Source of the DNA: Leptotrichia sp. OH3620_COT-345
Lineage (GTDB): Bacteria; Fusobacteriota; Fusobacteriia; Fusobacteriales; Leptotrichiaceae
Assembly: GCF_003932895.1 (NCBI RefSeq)
Contig: NZ_RQYW01000007.1
Coordinates: 1-64,000 of the forward strand
DNA length: 64,000 nt
Direction: 5' to 3'
Each line of letters opens with the position of its first letter. Within the stretch, counting starts at the first letter, position 1. Made by a program: the position numbers and the translations under genes. Under the pieces are notes generated by a model, which was given only the letters and a program-made list of their open reading frames with translations, did not search any database and was not told where the DNA came from. Shown piece after piece: positions 27,441 through 36,846 of the stretch.

Positions 27441-29636
27441 TTAAAATTGTTTTCTGTGTTCAACATTCTCATATTTAAGTACCGCTGTAAGTCCTTTTGT
27501 CCCCGTTTCCTTTCCTGAAGCCTGACTTTGTCGTATCCATGTAATAGGGACATCCAGAGTTCCCTTTGCAACATTTATCTTTACACTATCAGGTAAGTTT
27601 CGTCCTATTTCAGGTACATAAATATTTCTTGCTGCTCTTTCCAACATCTCATTTACTGTTTCTGCCGGAATATTTACATTAAAAGTTTTTTCCCTTTCTT
27701 CAGAACCGGCTCTTACAACTGCTTTTAATACAACATTCCTGTCTCTTCCACCGAGAAATTCCTTATTTATCTTTCCTGTAACAGCTAAAAAGTTCGAATC
27801 TGAAGAATTCCACTTTATATTTACCTGAGTTTCATTCGAAGCTCTTATTGATTTCGGAAGTTCTATTTTAGATTTTCTGTTTACTTCATTTTGAGAAACT
27901 GACAGTTTTTTTATGACTTCTTCTACCGCTTCAGTATCTTTAGGATTTGCCTTTCCCGAATTTACAGCCCCATTCTGAACATAATACTCCATTTTTATAT
28001 TTCCGTCATTTTCAAGTATTTTTTTATTAATATCATAAACTGCTTTTTTAGAGGACACTTTAGTTTTCCCCTGATAAGTCGTCACATTTCCGAATAAAAT
28101 CACTTTCTTCTCTTTCATATTGACAGTCGCTTTATCCGCACTCGTGTTTAAATTTACAAACTGAGGTAATTTACTTACTATTTTTACATTATTCTGTGCA
28201 TTGCCGATTTCACTGTTCAAATCCAAATAAAGAAAATTTGAAGTCATTTGTGTTTCATTTCTGAAGTCAAGTACCACTTGATCTCTTGCTAACACCAAAT
28301 TTTTCGAAGTATCTATTTCATTATACTGAGAATCAAGATTCACTTCTTTATATACCATATGGACATTTTCCTTTATTTCACTCCGCGTAATACTCATATC
28401 GTTGTTACTGTGAGACAGGAAATATATCTTTGCAGTATTCCCTCTAAAATGGACTGCTTCATAATCTACAAGCTTTGTCGGATTGTTTACAAAGTCCTTT
28501 ACATTTCCTCTTATTTTCCCATTTATATTTCCGTCAAATCTGAATTCTTTTTTCTCGAAACTTCCCTCTCCCGTTTTTGAATTTATTCTATCACCCTGAA
28601 CACTGGTCATTACCATATTATTTGCGAAAATATTTTTTACTATCGTATTCATTGTACCACTTGAACCATTGACGGTAAAATTCTGTTTTGTCACGGAAAA
28701 ATTACTTGTCAGTGTGGCATCTCCCGTTTTAAATAGATACACAAGTCCCGATCCATTCATTTTATAATCGTCATAATTCATTGTATAATACTGATTGGTA
28801 GTCAAGATTTCATTAGCAAGATCATAGACTCCGCTTCGAAATGTTCCTGTAGAATTTCTGGGAAAATAATTAAATTTTCCGTTTCCGTCTGCATTGGCAA
28901 TCTGTTTTACTTCGTCATAAAATACATGATCAGCTTTTACATTCAAATCTTTATTCTTGTAATCTACATTTCCTCTTGCATCTACTTGCTTTTTTTCTAT
29001 AAAATATAATCCTCTGTTTGCTGAAATATCACTTTTTTGATCTTTATATTTTACGTTTCCTTCAGCTTCAGCTTGTTTATTTATATCATTATATTTTATT
29101 TTATCGGCTTTAAGTTCTTTTTCCTCTTTTTTATATATAACATTTCCTGTTCCTATTATTTCTTCAAATTTGACTGTTGTTTGAACTTTATCTGCTTCCA
29201 GCTCTGTTTTATCTTCATTATTTACAATTTTTGTCCTAGTATCGGAAATAATCAAATCTCCTTCTTTTTTATAGTCTATATGATTTGTAAATATATTCCA
29301 CTTGTTGTCTTTTGTCCTTCCTGTAACATTATTTTTCAAAGTTATGTCAGATGTCTTCGTATTAACTTCTCCATTTTTTGCAGATATAAGCATATCCTTT
29401 TTCAGCAAGTCTATTACAACCCCTTTAAATCTTATAATTCCATCTCCCTGATTCTGAGCTCCTATCTGCTCATCGGCATATATTACTGCATCATCTTTAA
29501 GTTTATATACGACATTTTTAGCTTTCATCTCCTGTTTCATCTTTTCCACAGGAGTTTCTATTTTCTTGAAAAACACTGCATATAAAAAATATAATACAAT
29601 AATTATCAAGCCGCCGTAAGCTATTTTCTTCCACAT
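27441..29636 (-). CDS. Long LptC/LptA (OstA)-like periplasmic protein with C-terminal Ig-like repeats
   Basis: 731 residues, versus about 190 for LptC and 180 for LptA. One N-terminal membrane helix (7-24) is followed by LptC-like sequence. Three successive units of about 28 residues (163-255: GNV-x-YK...ADK...Y) have the OstA_N/LptA beta-jellyroll pattern, and a further copy is near 515-550 (FGNVTTYQGKTKVSSKKAVYD). Residues 592-656 and 681-720 both begin LP-x-S and then W, like the atrophied bacterial Ig (aBig) fold. It probably spans the periplasm between LptFG and the outer-membrane translocon as one chain (inference). It starts on the mutS stop (TAATG) and precedes lptB. Confidence 0.8.
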   Translation of the reverse strand: MWKKIAYGGLIIIVLYFLYAVFFKKIETPVEKMKQEMKAKNVVYKLKDDAVIYADEQIGAQNQGDGIIRFKGVVIDLLKKDMLISAKNGEVNTKTSDITLKNNVTGRTKDNKWNIFTNHIDYKKEGDLIISDTRTKIVNNEDKTELEADKVQTTVKFEEIIGTGNVIYKKEEKELKADKIKYNDINKQAEAEGNVKYKDQKSDISANRGLYFIEKKQVDARGNVDYKNKDLNVKADHVFYDEVKQIANADGNGKFNYFPRNSTGTFRSGVYDLANEILTTNQYYTMNYDDYKMNGSGLVYLFKTGDATLTSNFSVTKQNFTVNGSSGTMNTIVKNIFANNMVMTSVQGDRINSKTGEGSFEKKEFRFDGNINGKIRGNVKDFVNNPTKLVDYEAVHFRGNTAKIYFLSHSNNDMSITRSEIKENVHMVYKEVNLDSQYNEIDTSKNLVLARDQVVLDFRNETQMTSNFLYLDLNSEIGNAQNNVKIVSKLPQFVNLNTSADKATVNMKEKKVILFGNVTTYQGKTKVSSKKAVYDINKKILENDGNIKMEYYVQNGAVNSGKANPKDTEAVEEVIKKLSVSQNEVNRKSKIELPKSIRASNETQVNIKWNSSDSNFLAVTGKINKEFLGGRDRNVVLKAVVRAGSEEREKTFNVNIPAETVNEMLERAARNIYVPEIGRNLPDSVKINVAKGTLDVPITWIRQSQASGKETGTKGLTAVLKYENVEHRKQF

Positions 29637-32269
29637 TATTTTTTCTCCTCTAATTTTGCTTTTATTTCAGATAAAAATTTTAATGCTTCCATAGGTGTGA
29701 TATTGTTTATATCTTTATTTTCAATATCATATATAACTTCATCCGCTATTTTGTCACTTTTATCTTCAATATAAAAGTCAGGATTATAGCCTTCATATTG
29801 CTCTTCAATTTCAAGAACCTGCCCAAAAAGAGAAAGCTGTTGAACATCTATTGTCTTTTCTATAAGCTCTTTTTTTTGTTCAAGTCTGTGAAGTATTTTT
29901 CTGCTTTCGTGCAAAATTTCTTTAGGAAGTCCTGCAAGCCTTGCCACTTCTATGCCATATGACTTATCTGCACCACCTTTGACAATATTTCTGAGAAACA
30001 TTACTTTCCTCGATTTCTCCTCTACCTCTATACGATAATTTACAATATTTTCATATTTATTTTCAAGTTCTGTAAGTTCATGATAGTGAGTGGCAAATAT
30101 TGTCTTAGCTTTTATATTTTCATGGATATATTCCGAAATCGCAGTGGCAATGGAAACTCCGTCAAATGTGGAAGTTCCCCGTCCTACTTCATCAAGAATG
30201 ATGAGACTTTTTTCAGTAGCACTGTTTATAATATTGGAAACTTCACTCATTTCTACCATAAACGTACTCTGTCCTGTAAGAATATCATCAGAAGCTCCTA
30301 TTCTCGTAAGATATTTATCTACAACAGACAATTTAGCCTTTGTTGCAGGTACATAAGAACCTATTTGTGCCATTATACATATAAGTGATACTTGCTTCAT
30401 ATATGTGGACTTCCCTGACATATTCGGACCTGTCAATACTGCAAATCTCTCTTTTTCAGTAAACATCGTGTCATTTGAAACAAAATCCGATCTTCCTATA
30501 AGTTTTTCCACTACAGGATGTCTGCCGTCTCTTATGTCAATAGAAAACTCTTCGGTAATTTCAGGTCTGATGTAATTGTTTTCTATGGCTATTGTAGAAA
30601 ACGAAATTATTACATCAAGATAGGCAAGTTTTTCAGCAAGTTTTGACAAAAGTGATTTCTCTTCTTTAACCTTACTACTCACTTCCTTAAATAAATAATA
30701 CTCCATATCTTCAATTTTTGCCTTTGAATTTATAATGGTGTCTTCATATTTTTTCAGCTCGGGAGTAACAAATCTTTCGGCATTTGTAAGTGTTTGTTTT
30801 CTTATATATGTATCAGGTACCAAATCTAAATTGGACTTTGTGACTTCTATAAAATAACCGAAAACTTTGTTATACTTTATTTTCATATTTTTTATACCGG
30901 TAGCTTCTTTTTCTTTCCTTTCAATTTCCAATAAAAAATCTTTTCCGGAATTCATTATACAATGTATTTCATCAAGCTCTTCATTATATCCTCTTTTTAT
31001 TATATTTCCTTCTCTCACTGTAAAAGGAGCATTTTCATCTATACTTTCTTCAATAAGTTTATAAATATTTTCCAGTACATTTATATTTATCTCATCAAAA
31101 AAAGGTGTATTCTTTAAAATATTTATTATTTCTATTGATGCTTTTACAGTATTTTTTAATGCTATCAAATCTTTACCATTTTCATTTCCGAATATAATTT
31201 TCCCTAAAAGTCTTTCCAAATCATATATATTTTCAAGCTTTTCCTTTAAGTCTTCACGTATAAGAATGTTATCAATAAAATACTGAACATTATTCTGTCT
31301 TTCATTTATTTCACCTATATTCAGTAAAGGATTATTTATGTATCTTTTCAGGAGTCTCGTTCCCATTGAGGATTTACACTTATCCAAAACCCACAATAGA
31401 GAACCGTATACAGTTTTTTCTCTCTGATTTTTAGTAAGTTCCAGATTTTTTCTCGTTATAGAATTTATTTCCGCATAATTTGATACATTTAAAAATTCTA
31501 TTTTTTCAACTGTCAGATTATTTTCTACCTGCATTGTCACGGCATAATCCAATACAATGGCAGCAGCTTCTATTACTGATTTTTTCTCTTTTATACCGTA
31601 ACTTTCAAGAGAGACTACACCGAAATAATCTGTCAACAGTTTTTCCGAGTCCCTCACTTTATTTACAAAACTTACTGTTGCATTATTTTTCTGGATAAAA
31701 TCATCAATTCTTTCTTTTATCGTCTCATAAAAAGAATTTGTCAAAAGTATTTCTTTCGGTTCTATTTTATTTAACTCATTGAAAAGCCTAAGACAGTCGG
31801 AATCATTTTCAATTTCAGTTACTTTAAATTCTCCTGTAGTAATATCTATATACGCTATTCCTATTTTATTTTCAACTACTTTTATACTCATTAAATAATT
31901 ATTACTTTTTGAGTCAAGTGAATCCACATCAATAACCGTTCCCGGAGTTATAATTTTGACTACTTCCCTTTTCACTATCCCTTTTGCAGATTTCGGATCC
32001 TCAATCTGTTCACAGATAGCTACTTTATAGCCTTTAGATATTAATTTTGATATATATGAGTTTGCAGAATGATAAGGTACTCCCGCCAAAGGGACATTTT
32101 CATTTTTCTCCTTATTTCTTGATGTCAGTGTAAGTCCCAGTTCTTTTGATGCTTTTATTGCATCTTCAAAAAACATTTCATAAAAATCTCCTAACCTGAA
32201 AAACAATATGGAATCTTCATATTCTGCTTTTATTTCTTTGTATTGTTTCATTAACGGTGTTTCTTTCAT
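29636..32269 (-). CDS. mutS: DNA mismatch repair ATPase MutS
   Basis: 877 residues. Mismatch-reading F-Y-E triad at 29-31 (RLGDFYEMF), connector and lever domains, then ATPase with Walker A TGPNMSGKSTYMKQ, LIILDEVGRGTSTFDG (Walker B) and FATHYHELTEL. Initiation at ATG 32269 is supported by AGAGGGA 6 nt upstream; the longer frame starts with TTG at 32290. Head of a chain of 16 minus-strand genes. Confidence 0.97.
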   Translation of the reverse strand: MKETPLMKQYKEIKAEYEDSILFFRLGDFYEMFFEDAIKASKELGLTLTSRNKEKNENVPLAGVPYHSANSYISKLISKGYKVAICEQIEDPKSAKGIVKREVVKIITPGTVIDVDSLDSKSNNYLMSIKVVENKIGIAYIDITTGEFKVTEIENDSDCLRLFNELNKIEPKEILLTNSFYETIKERIDDFIQKNNATVSFVNKVRDSEKLLTDYFGVVSLESYGIKEKKSVIEAAAIVLDYAVTMQVENNLTVEKIEFLNVSNYAEINSITRKNLELTKNQREKTVYGSLLWVLDKCKSSMGTRLLKRYINNPLLNIGEINERQNNVQYFIDNILIREDLKEKLENIYDLERLLGKIIFGNENGKDLIALKNTVKASIEIINILKNTPFFDEININVLENIYKLIEESIDENAPFTVREGNIIKRGYNEELDEIHCIMNSGKDFLLEIERKEKEATGIKNMKIKYNKVFGYFIEVTKSNLDLVPDTYIRKQTLTNAERFVTPELKKYEDTIINSKAKIEDMEYYLFKEVSSKVKEEKSLLSKLAEKLAYLDVIISFSTIAIENNYIRPEITEEFSIDIRDGRHPVVEKLIGRSDFVSNDTMFTEKERFAVLTGPNMSGKSTYMKQVSLICIMAQIGSYVPATKAKLSVVDKYLTRIGASDDILTGQSTFMVEMSEVSNIINSATEKSLIILDEVGRGTSTFDGVSIATAISEYIHENIKAKTIFATHYHELTELENKYENIVNYRIEVEEKSRKVMFLRNIVKGGADKSYGIEVARLAGLPKEILHESRKILHRLEQKKELIEKTIDVQQLSLFGQVLEIEEQYEGYNPDFYIEDKSDKIADEVIYDIENKDINNITPMEALKFLSEIKAKLEEKK

Positions 32270-32320
32270 TACAAATCCCTCTATTTCCAACTTATATTTT
32301 CATTGATATTTTTTCATATA

Positions 32321-32349
32321 AGTATAGCATAAATCAAGTATTATTTCCA
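32321..32349 (-). promoter_or_regulatory. Extended -10 promoter of the mutS gene chain
   Basis: Minus strand: TGCTATACT (extended -10, hexamer 32321-32326) with TGGAAA (32344-32349) 17 nt upstream. Divergent from, and almost touching, the plus-strand promoter at 32356-32384. Confidence 0.6.
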
Positions 32350-32355
32350 CTTCTA

Positions 32356-32384
32356 TTGATAATTTCAAAGAAATATAGTAAAAT
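32356..32384 (+). promoter_or_regulatory. Sigma70 promoter of the DUF1576 gene pair
   Basis: TTGATA (32356-32361), 17 nt, TAAAAT (32379-32384). The leader to ATG 32541 is about 150 nt; only a weak CCAT...ATGG hairpin was seen in it, and no known riboswitch. Confidence 0.65.
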
Positions 32385-32540
32385 TTAACGGAGCAGGAAT
32401 TAATCAAATACATTATAAATTTTATTTATTGCTTATTCCATGCTTGAATGGCTGTATTTTTAATATTTACCAAAGTTTAAATTTTTTTATGTTTAAAAGT
32501 ATAGTCGGATTAAAAAAACGAAAGGAAAAAATTAAAATTT

Positions 32541-33779
32541 ATGACAAAAGAAAAAAAGCAGGAATATCTCGTTATTTCATTCTTACCTTTTATTATGTTG
32601 ATTTACTCACTCATTCTATCTACTCCTTTTAAATTGTATGAAGGAATAAAAAATATTCTTTTATCGGACGGGATTCTGCTGACCGACTACTTTATAATAG
32701 GAGGTAAAGCTGCCGCTATTTTTAATGCTTCTGCTATAACATTGATAAATATTTATCTTTTATATAAAATGGACATGAAAATAAACGGTTTAAATATATC
32801 AGGTATATTTTTAATGTTCGGATTTTCATTTATGGGCAAAAACCTTTTGAATATTATACCCTTCTATATCGGGGCATACCTTTATGCGAGAATGAACGGG
32901 AAAAGTTTCAAAACTGTTGCTGTAGTATGTATGTTTTCGACTTCTCTTTCACCCTTTGTAAGTGTATTGGCAGAAGCTTACGACTATTCTCTGCCGGGTA
33001 TTTTAGCCGCTCTTATTTTAGGAACCGTTTTAGGATTTATTGTTCCGATAATCTCTGTTCATATTCTTCCTATACATGGTGGTTTCAGTTTATATAACAC
33101 GGGATTTGCAGCGGGACTTGTAGCAATTGTTTCATATTCTGTCCTGAAAGCTTCAAACATCAGTGTATCCTTTAAGAAATCTTTTATTGAGACTATGGAT
33201 TACGAAATGTTGCTATTATTTATGGGTGCCTACTTATTTTATATAGTTTATGGCTATGTTAAAAATGGATATTCCTTTAAGGGGTTGAAAAACTTGTTAT
33301 CCCACTCAGGAAGGCTTGTAAGTGACTTTACCGTCACAGAAGGTTTTCCCATTGTTATTATGAATATGGGAATACTGGGATTTTTATGTTTAGGAATAAT
33401 ATTTCTTTTATTTCCTATGTTTAACGGTCCCATCTTATCAGGAATGCTTACTGTAGTCGCATTTGCAGGTTTCGGAAAACATATAAAAAATGTTTTGCCT
33501 GTAATAATTGGAGTAGTTGCAGCATTTTATATATTTAAGACCGATACTTCATTAACCGCTTTTGCAGTTACTTTGTTTTTTTCAACTACCCTTGCACCTA
33601 TAAGCGGAAAATTCGGTATTCTGGCAGGAATTACAGTAGGATTTTTAAACTACTGTCTGGTTTTAAACATAGGAGCTGCACATGGAGGATTAAATCTTTA
33701 TAATACAGGACTTGCAGCAGGTATAGTAGCAAGTGTAAGTGTCCCTATACTTCAATTTTTTCAAGGAGGTCAAAATTAA
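32541..33779 (+). CDS. DUF1576-family membrane protein with internal duplication
   Basis: 412 residues, about 11-12 hydrophobic segments, no signal peptide. Function unknown. Two halves repeat in the same order: MGKNLLNIIPFYIG (99-112) with FGKHIKNVLPVIIG (311-324), FSTSLSPF (132-139) with FSTTLAPI (347-354), and HGGFSLYNTGFAAG (179-192) with HGGLNLYNTGLAAG (381-394). The conserved HGG-x-x-LYNTG sits at the start of a helix, as a substrate or ion site would. A tandemly duplicated channel or transporter is therefore likely (inference). The ribosome site is weak (AAAGGA about 14 nt before ATG). The next gene starts 2 nt after the stop. Confidence 0.8.
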   Translation: MTKEKKQEYLVISFLPFIMLIYSLILSTPFKLYEGIKNILLSDGILLTDYFIIGGKAAAIFNASAITLINIYLLYKMDMKINGLNISGIFLMFGFSFMGKNLLNIIPFYIGAYLYARMNGKSFKTVAVVCMFSTSLSPFVSVLAEAYDYSLPGILAALILGTVLGFIVPIISVHILPIHGGFSLYNTGFAAGLVAIVSYSVLKASNISVSFKKSFIETMDYEMLLLFMGAYLFYIVYGYVKNGYSFKGLKNLLSHSGRLVSDFTVTEGFPIVIMNMGILGFLCLGIIFLLFPMFNGPILSGMLTVVAFAGFGKHIKNVLPVIIGVVAAFYIFKTDTSLTAFAVTLFFSTTLAPISGKFGILAGITVGFLNYCLVLNIGAAHGGLNLYNTGLAAGIVASVSVPILQFFQGGQN

Positions 33780-33781
33780 AA

Positions 33782-34123
33782 ATGAAGACTAATATTAAAA
33801 TTATTTCTAAAATTGTAAGTGAAATTACTTCTTTTTATTTAGGAAACGGGGTGGAAGACTTTCACATTAAAATTGATAAAAAAGCTGAAAAAAATGAATA
33901 TGTAATTTACACTCACGGATTTACAAAGCTATCCGAAAAAAGAGTTGACGAAATGAAAAAACTCATGTCCGTTCATCATGATATGGAATATGACGAGTAT
34001 TGGGAATTAATGGGTGAAGGTGAAGCTGCAGATGAGCTGATACTCGTTGCAAGAATTTGCGATTCTGTTATTATTCAGTATGAAAACGGAATATTGGAAA
34101 TTATTTTAAGAAAAAGCATATAA
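33782..34123 (+). CDS. Small cytosolic protein paired with DUF1576; not recognised
   Basis: 113 residues, no signal peptide or membrane helix. Mixed alpha/beta, acidic centre (DMEYDEYWELMGEGEAADEL, about 73-92), and a C-terminal beta-rich part (LILVARICDSVIIQYENGILEIILRK). Starts 2 nt after the DUF1576 gene, so the two are certainly co-expressed and probably act together, for instance as a regulatory subunit. I do not recognise a family. Confidence 0.75.
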   Translation: MKTNIKIISKIVSEITSFYLGNGVEDFHIKIDKKAEKNEYVIYTHGFTKLSEKRVDEMKKLMSVHHDMEYDEYWELMGEGEAADELILVARICDSVIIQYENGILEIILRKSI

Positions 34124-34136
34124 TTTATATAAATCG

Positions 34137-34183
34137 ACTGAAAATCATATATGTTATATACATAAAAATATATGATTTTTCAG
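34137..34183 (+). terminator. Terminator after the DUF1576 pair
   Basis: ACTGAAAATCATATAT pairs with ATATATGATTTTTCAGT (one extra T) around a 15-nt loop. The stem is symmetrical enough to work in both directions, but the T tract lies inside the right arm. Confidence 0.65.
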
Positions 34184-34269
34184 TTTATTTTAATATTAAT
34201 CTGATAATATGGTCATATATTAAAAATATATTATCTTTTTAACAACATAAACTAAATGGAGGAATTAAT

Positions 34270-35412
34270 ATGAAAAAAATTTTCACTGTATTTTTTCTTT
34301 TTTTATCGGCACTTTCTTTTTCGGAAAATGTCATTAGGAAAATAAGTGTTACAGGCAATTCCGAAAGAGATGTCATGCCCGATACTGCAAAAATTTCCTT
34401 TCAGATAAATGTGAAAAATGAAAACCTGAATACTGCTACAAAGGAACTTCGACAAAAAGTCGATAAATTTAAAGCAGCTCTTAAATCAAAAAAAATAAAT
34501 TCGACAGAATTTGAAACAATTTCTTTTTATAATAAGAAACAGAAAGATTACGAAAATGATAATAACGACTTTTACTATACTGAAGACATTCAGGAAGATT
34601 TCAAAGGAAAAAAAACTGCTTCAGAACCTGACAAAAAAAAGAAAAAACCGGTTTCATATACTATATATATGACAGTTATAATAAAAAATACCGATTTCGG
34701 AAAAATTTCAGATCTGATAGAATTTTCGGATAAAAACGGAATCAACAAAATTAAAAAAATTGATAATACACCTGACTCTTATTACTTTACTCTAAGTGAA
34801 ACCGATACTACTTCGGAAAAAGCTCTCAATAAAATATCCGACAAATTCCTTTCAATAAGGAGAAAACTCCTTTCAACGGGAATTTCTGAAAGTAACCTTG
34901 TGTTCAATAATTTTAAAGTTATTGAAAATGAAAATATACAAACAAAAAACACGAAAGATATATTTGTAGTAACCGAAATTTTTACCGTAACTACAAAAAA
35001 TCTGAAAAATCTGAATGATATCATTTCCCTTGCAGACGAAAACTCCATTAACATCGGTGGAACTATTTCCTTTGATATTTCCAATAAAGAACAACTTGCT
35101 TCGGAAATGTATAATGAAGCTTTTAATCAGGCAAAATATAAAGCTGTAAGCATACTAAAATCAAGTAATATGAAACTTTCTTCTCCTCTTGTAGTAAGTG
35201 AAGATATAGCTTTTCAACAGAAAATGATAAATCGTATTGATGAAGAATGGAGCGTATCTGCTGCTTCTGCAACTTCAATGAAAAGCAGAGCCATAGTCGG
35301 AAATTCTATTCAAGCTGCAGAATATTCAGACAATTTCTCTAATAAAGTGGACTATACACCAAAACCGATTAAACTTTCTCAAAATATATCGGTTATTTAT
35401 GAAATAAAATAA
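34270..35412 (+). CDS. SIMPL-domain (DUF541) secreted protein, copy 1
   Basis: 380 residues. Signal peptide (MKKIFTVFFLFLSALSFS), then the SIMPL/DUF541 opening ISVTGNSERDVMPDTAKISFQINVKNENLNTATKEL, in which G-x-x-x-x-x-V-x-P-D/A-x-A is the family hallmark. The periplasmic fold has long helices with a C-terminal strand (KLSQNISVIYEIK). A Lys-rich low-complexity insert (KKTASEPDKKKKK, about 114-126) is unusual. Function of the family is poorly defined (BP26/OMP28-like, stress and envelope). It has a close paralogue immediately downstream. Confidence 0.8.
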   Translation: MKKIFTVFFLFLSALSFSENVIRKISVTGNSERDVMPDTAKISFQINVKNENLNTATKELRQKVDKFKAALKSKKINSTEFETISFYNKKQKDYENDNNDFYYTEDIQEDFKGKKTASEPDKKKKKPVSYTIYMTVIIKNTDFGKISDLIEFSDKNGINKIKKIDNTPDSYYFTLSETDTTSEKALNKISDKFLSIRRKLLSTGISESNLVFNNFKVIENENIQTKNTKDIFVVTEIFTVTTKNLKNLNDIISLADENSINIGGTISFDISNKEQLASEMYNEAFNQAKYKAVSILKSSNMKLSSPLVVSEDIAFQQKMINRIDEEWSVSAASATSMKSRAIVGNSIQAAEYSDNFSNKVDYTPKPIKLSQNISVIYEIK

Positions 35413-35435
35413 TTTTATGAAAGAGGTTGAACACA

Positions 35436-36485
35436 ATGAAAAAAATTATAACTTTACTTTTTCTAGTATGCTCGGCATTTTCTTTTTCAGATACTGCTTC
35501 AGGAAAAAGAATACAAGTCAGAGGAACATCTGTAAAGGAACTTGCACCTGCTTCGGCTAAAATACATTTTAATATTGTTACAGAAGGAGAAAATCTTGAA
35601 AAAGCATCTAAAGAAAATTCCGATATACTGGCTAAATACAAAAGTTTATTAAAGAAAACAAATACGAAGTACGAAAAGATAGAATCTACAGATTACTCTA
35701 CTTATAAAAACTATACTTGGGAAGCAGTCACTGTAAATCAGGGGAAAAAATCATTTCAAACTACATTGACAATAGAGACTTCTCCTTTCAATACCGATTT
35801 ACTGAAAAATTTTATGGATATTCTTATTCAGAAAGACATTTTTAGCATAGACAGAACACCTAACGGAAACTATAGTTTCAATATAGTAACTGAAGATACC
35901 GACAATAAATCTTCCTACCGTAAAGCTCTCGATATTTTTAATGATATACATAAAAAATTGGTTTCAAAAGGTTTCAGTCAGTCTGCTGTCAAAATAGGAG
36001 GATATGAGAACAAAGAAGTCAATCTTGAAGATAAAAAAACTGTAAAAAAAGAAAAACACATAGTTTCCCATTCCATAGAAGTAAATACAAGAGATATGAA
36101 AAATTTGGGAAATGTAATAAATCTGGCTCATTCTCTGGAAATAAGCTCCACAGGCGTTATAGAGTATGACATTGACAATAAACAACAACTTGAAGATCAA
36201 TTATATGAAACTGCTTACAAAGAAGCATTGAAAAAAGCTCAAAATATTCTTAATAAAACAGAACTCAAATTAAAAAAACCCGTAACAATAACGGATAATT
36301 CAAACGGAACTATAAAACCTTATTATTCTTACTATAACAGAAATTACACAAACGGTTATAATTCCGCTATATTGAAAAAAAGTGATACGGAACTTATAGA
36401 AAAAGCACAGCAAAATTCCGTAATAATAAATCCGCAAAAATATACTTTTTCAAAATCAGTATACATAGAATTTGAAATGAACTAA
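35436..36485 (+). CDS. SIMPL-domain (DUF541) secreted protein, copy 2
   Basis: 349 residues with signal peptide (KKIITLLFLVCSAFSFS) and the same IQVRGTSVKELAPASAKIHFNIVTEGENLEKASKEN opening as its neighbour. It has an equivalent IEYDIDNKQQLEDQLYETAYKEALKKAQNILNKTELKL block, matching the SFDISNKEQLASEMYNEAF region of copy 1. ATG 35436 was chosen over the in-frame TTG 35427 because AAAGAGG is 9 nt before it. The gap to copy 1 is 23 nt, so this is a tandem duplication in one transcript. Confidence 0.8.
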   Translation: MKKIITLLFLVCSAFSFSDTASGKRIQVRGTSVKELAPASAKIHFNIVTEGENLEKASKENSDILAKYKSLLKKTNTKYEKIESTDYSTYKNYTWEAVTVNQGKKSFQTTLTIETSPFNTDLLKNFMDILIQKDIFSIDRTPNGNYSFNIVTEDTDNKSSYRKALDIFNDIHKKLVSKGFSQSAVKIGGYENKEVNLEDKKTVKKEKHIVSHSIEVNTRDMKNLGNVINLAHSLEISSTGVIEYDIDNKQQLEDQLYETAYKEALKKAQNILNKTELKLKKPVTITDNSNGTIKPYYSYYNRNYTNGYNSAILKKSDTELIEKAQQNSVIINPQKYTFSKSVYIEFEMN

Positions 36486-36723
36486 AACATAATGTTTTAA
36501 TAATTTACAGAAATATAAGAAAAACAGAAAACTATACAGTTACAATTATAAATATAAAATATCCGGTTTATTTTAAATTACAGCTTTTCGCTGTCTTTAA
36601 AGCTGACATTGATTTTAAAATCCCGATTTCATATACAAGCATACAATAAGTTAGTTAAGTATTTTTTCTATAAACAGAAATTTTATTACGAAAATTCAGG
36701 ATTTTCATAGATACTGAAATTAG
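36486..36723. other. Intergenic region after the SIMPL genes
   Basis: About 240 nt of AT-rich DNA with one small hairpin, ACAGC (36580-36584) with GCTGT (36590-36594). No gene or regulator recognised. Confidence 0.5.
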
Positions 36724-36775
36724 GACTGTTCTGAAAAAAAATTTATACATTTTTTCAGAAACGGTCTTTTTTATT
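36724..36775 (+). terminator. Terminator before nadV
   Basis: GACTGTTCTGAAAAAA pairs with TTTTTTCAGAAACGGTC (one bulge, G-T pair) over an 8-nt loop, followed by a T6 run. It ends the SIMPL transcript just before the nadV promoter. Confidence 0.75.
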
Positions 36776-36784
36776 TTGTTTGTT

Positions 36785-36813
36785 TTGAATAATTACGGTT
36801 TTTATGATAATAT
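36785..36813 (+). promoter_or_regulatory. Extended -10 promoter of nadV
   Basis: TTGAAT (36785-36790), 17 nt, TAATAT (36808-36813) preceded by TGA, 34 nt before the ATG. It lies immediately after the terminator at 36724-36775. Confidence 0.65.
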
Positions 36814-36846
36814 TTAAAAAACTACAGTTTCAGAAAGGATCGAAAT

